This document shows positions 63,139 to 64,000 of a DNA stretch of 64,000 nucleotides, piece after piece; position 1 is the stretch's first letter; each line of letters opens with the position of its first letter. Both the position numbers and the translations under genes were made by a program. Origin of the DNA: Ornithinimicrobium sediminis (lineage in GTDB: Bacteria; Actinomycetota; Actinomycetes; Actinomycetales; Dermatophilaceae). The notes beneath the pieces are model-generated. The model saw only the letters and a list, made by a program, of their open reading frames with translations, was not told where the DNA came from and did no database searches. The DNA lies in NCBI RefSeq assembly GCF_021272345.1, contig NZ_JAJSDQ010000001.1, forward strand, positions 1 through 64,000, in the 5' to 3' direction.

Positions 63139-64000
63139 TCAGCCCTGCGTCGCGAGAGCCATCGGCAGCACCGCGGGAGCCCCGGCGCGGCGCAGCGCCC
63201 GGGCGGCCACCGTCATGGTCCACCGTGAGTCGACGAGGTCGTCGACCAGGAGCACCGGCCCGCGCACCGCGTCCATCTGTGCGGCCAGGTCGGGACCGAC
63301 GACCAGCCGGTCCCACACACCCGCCAGCCGGAAGGCGCTGTTGCCCCCCGACTCCCCCACCGGTCCGCCGTCGACCGGGTCGAGCGCACCCAGCAGCGGC
63401 AGCCGGCCGATCCGGCTGATCTGCTCGGCGAGCGAGCCGATCAGGACGGGTCGGGCGCGTGAGGGGACCGAGACGATGCCGACCGGTCGCTGCGCCCAGT
63501 CCCACTGGGCGAGCACCTGCACACAGGCACGCACCACGTCGTCGGGCACCGGGGCGTCCTCGCGCAGCAGGCCGCGCAGCCGTTGACCCCAGCCCAGGTC
63601 GCTCAGGCGTGCCAGCACCCTCCCGGGCTCGGCGACCTCCTCCGCCGGGATCCTGCCCTTGACGTCCACCCCCAGCCGCGGCATGCCAGTTGGCCAGGCG
63701 GCACGCGGGTCCAGTCGCACACCTACCCCGCCGAGGCGCTGCCGGGCGGTCTCCTGCGCCTGCTCCGGGATGTCGGTCGGGTAGAACGGACCGACGCAGA
63801 CGTCGCAGCGCCCGCACGGCTGCGCGCTCGGGTCGTCGAGGCACTCCTGCAGGAAGGCCATGCGACAGGTCGTGGCCGTCTCGTAGTCGAGCATGAGCTG
63901 CGCCTCCCGCTGCCGTGCCTCGGCCACCCGGGTGTAGCGCTCCCGGTCGTAGGTCCACGGCTGCCCGGTGGAGATCCAGCCCCCGGACACCTTGTCGACC
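63139..64000 (-). CDS. recQ: RecQ-type helicase with phosphoribosyltransferase-like tail (3' part)
   Basis: The frame is open to the right window edge, so the N-terminal helicase core is off the window. Visible parts begin with the RecQ zinc-binding region (TTCRMAFLQECLDDP, then CGRCDVC). A winged-helix-like segment follows. The C-terminal PRTase-like domain shows VLLVDDLVDSRWTMTVAARAL, where Asp-Asp is the PRPP-loop signature. This helicase-PRTase fusion is found in actinobacteria and may couple DNA repair to nucleotide salvage. It ends at 63139, convergent with the deaminase gene after a 29-nt gap. Confidence 0.85.
   Translation of the reverse strand, partial: VDKVSGGWISTGQPWTYDRERYTRVAEARQREAQLMLDYETATTCRMAFLQECLDDPSAQPCGRCDVCVGPFYPTDIPEQAQETARQRLGGVGVRLDPRAAWPTGMPRLGVDVKGRIPAEEVAEPGRVLARLSDLGWGQRLRGLLREDAPVPDDVVRACVQVLAQWDWAQRPVGIVSVPSRARPVLIGSLAEQISRIGRLPLLGALDPVDGGPVGESGGNSAFRLAGVWDRLVVGPDLAAQMDAVRGPVLLVDDLVDSRWTMTVAARALRRAGAPAVLPMALATQG

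Overview
The window is about 72% GC by eye, with NNG/NNC codon use and many GTG starts. Together with a class II (B12-dependent) ribonucleotide reductase beside nrdR, DUF222/HNH (13E12-type) genes, a dodecin, DUF6318 and DUF4190 proteins, this points to a high-GC actinobacterium. Intrasporangiaceae/Ornithinimicrobiaceae-type genera are my best guess, which is inference only. No rRNA, tRNA, CRISPR array, transposase or phage module was seen. The stretch looks chromosomal, with a few accessory loci between housekeeping genes.

Layout. 1-9.6 kb: 3' part of the helicase gene hrpA, a DUF445 membrane protein coupled to a lipoprotein gene with an unusual repeated leader, a pterin dehydratase-VOC fusion, small membrane proteins, an SDR and a DUF421 protein. 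9.6-12.2 kb: a sulfur cassette (sulfide:quinone oxidoreductase-like flavoprotein, DsrC/TusE, DsrE2) behind a DosR-like box and a CsoR/CstR-like operator that overlaps the -10, closed by a strong terminator. 12.2-20.7 kb: membrane proteins, a fused FAD/Fe-S D-lactate dehydrogenase, a K+ channel, a CYTH-CHAD protein, a P1B-type ATPase with a TPC motif and a membrane-anchored metalloprotease. 20.9-30.3 kb: a catabolic locus. HyuA, HyuB, an N-carbamoylsarcosine-amidase-like hydrolase and a frameshifted Tat-exported amidohydrolase run left. A class III CoA-transferase, an HMG-CoA-lyase-like enzyme and a FadR-type GntR regulator run right. Two identical palindromes lie in the shared promoter region.

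30.3-40.8 kb: a DUF222/HNH gene with three internal minisatellites and a LexA-like box, a DnaJ-domain membrane protein, a MoxR-type ATPase and VWA protein flanking a dodecin, a secreted trypsin-like protease and an NmrA-like reductase. 40.8-49.1 kb: two giant adjacent genes (1572 and 1205 aa) that match no family I can name; this is the best candidate for an undescribed system. 49.2-54.9 kb: a NERD-helicase, nrdJ and nrdR. 55.2-56.7 kb: a DUF6318 lipoprotein and a PKD-type gene broken by one in-frame TGA, in locally lower-GC DNA. 56.7-64 kb: a LuxR regulator divergent from a methyltransferase, a luciferase-like monooxygenase, a tiny AAA+ Walker B peptide gene beside a GyrI-like protein, an SDR, a nucleoside deaminase and the 3' part of recQ.

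Two genes are broken by a single-base event: the amidohydrolase by a probable 1-nt deletion in a C run, and the PKD gene by one stop codon. Both could be recent decay or sequence error.
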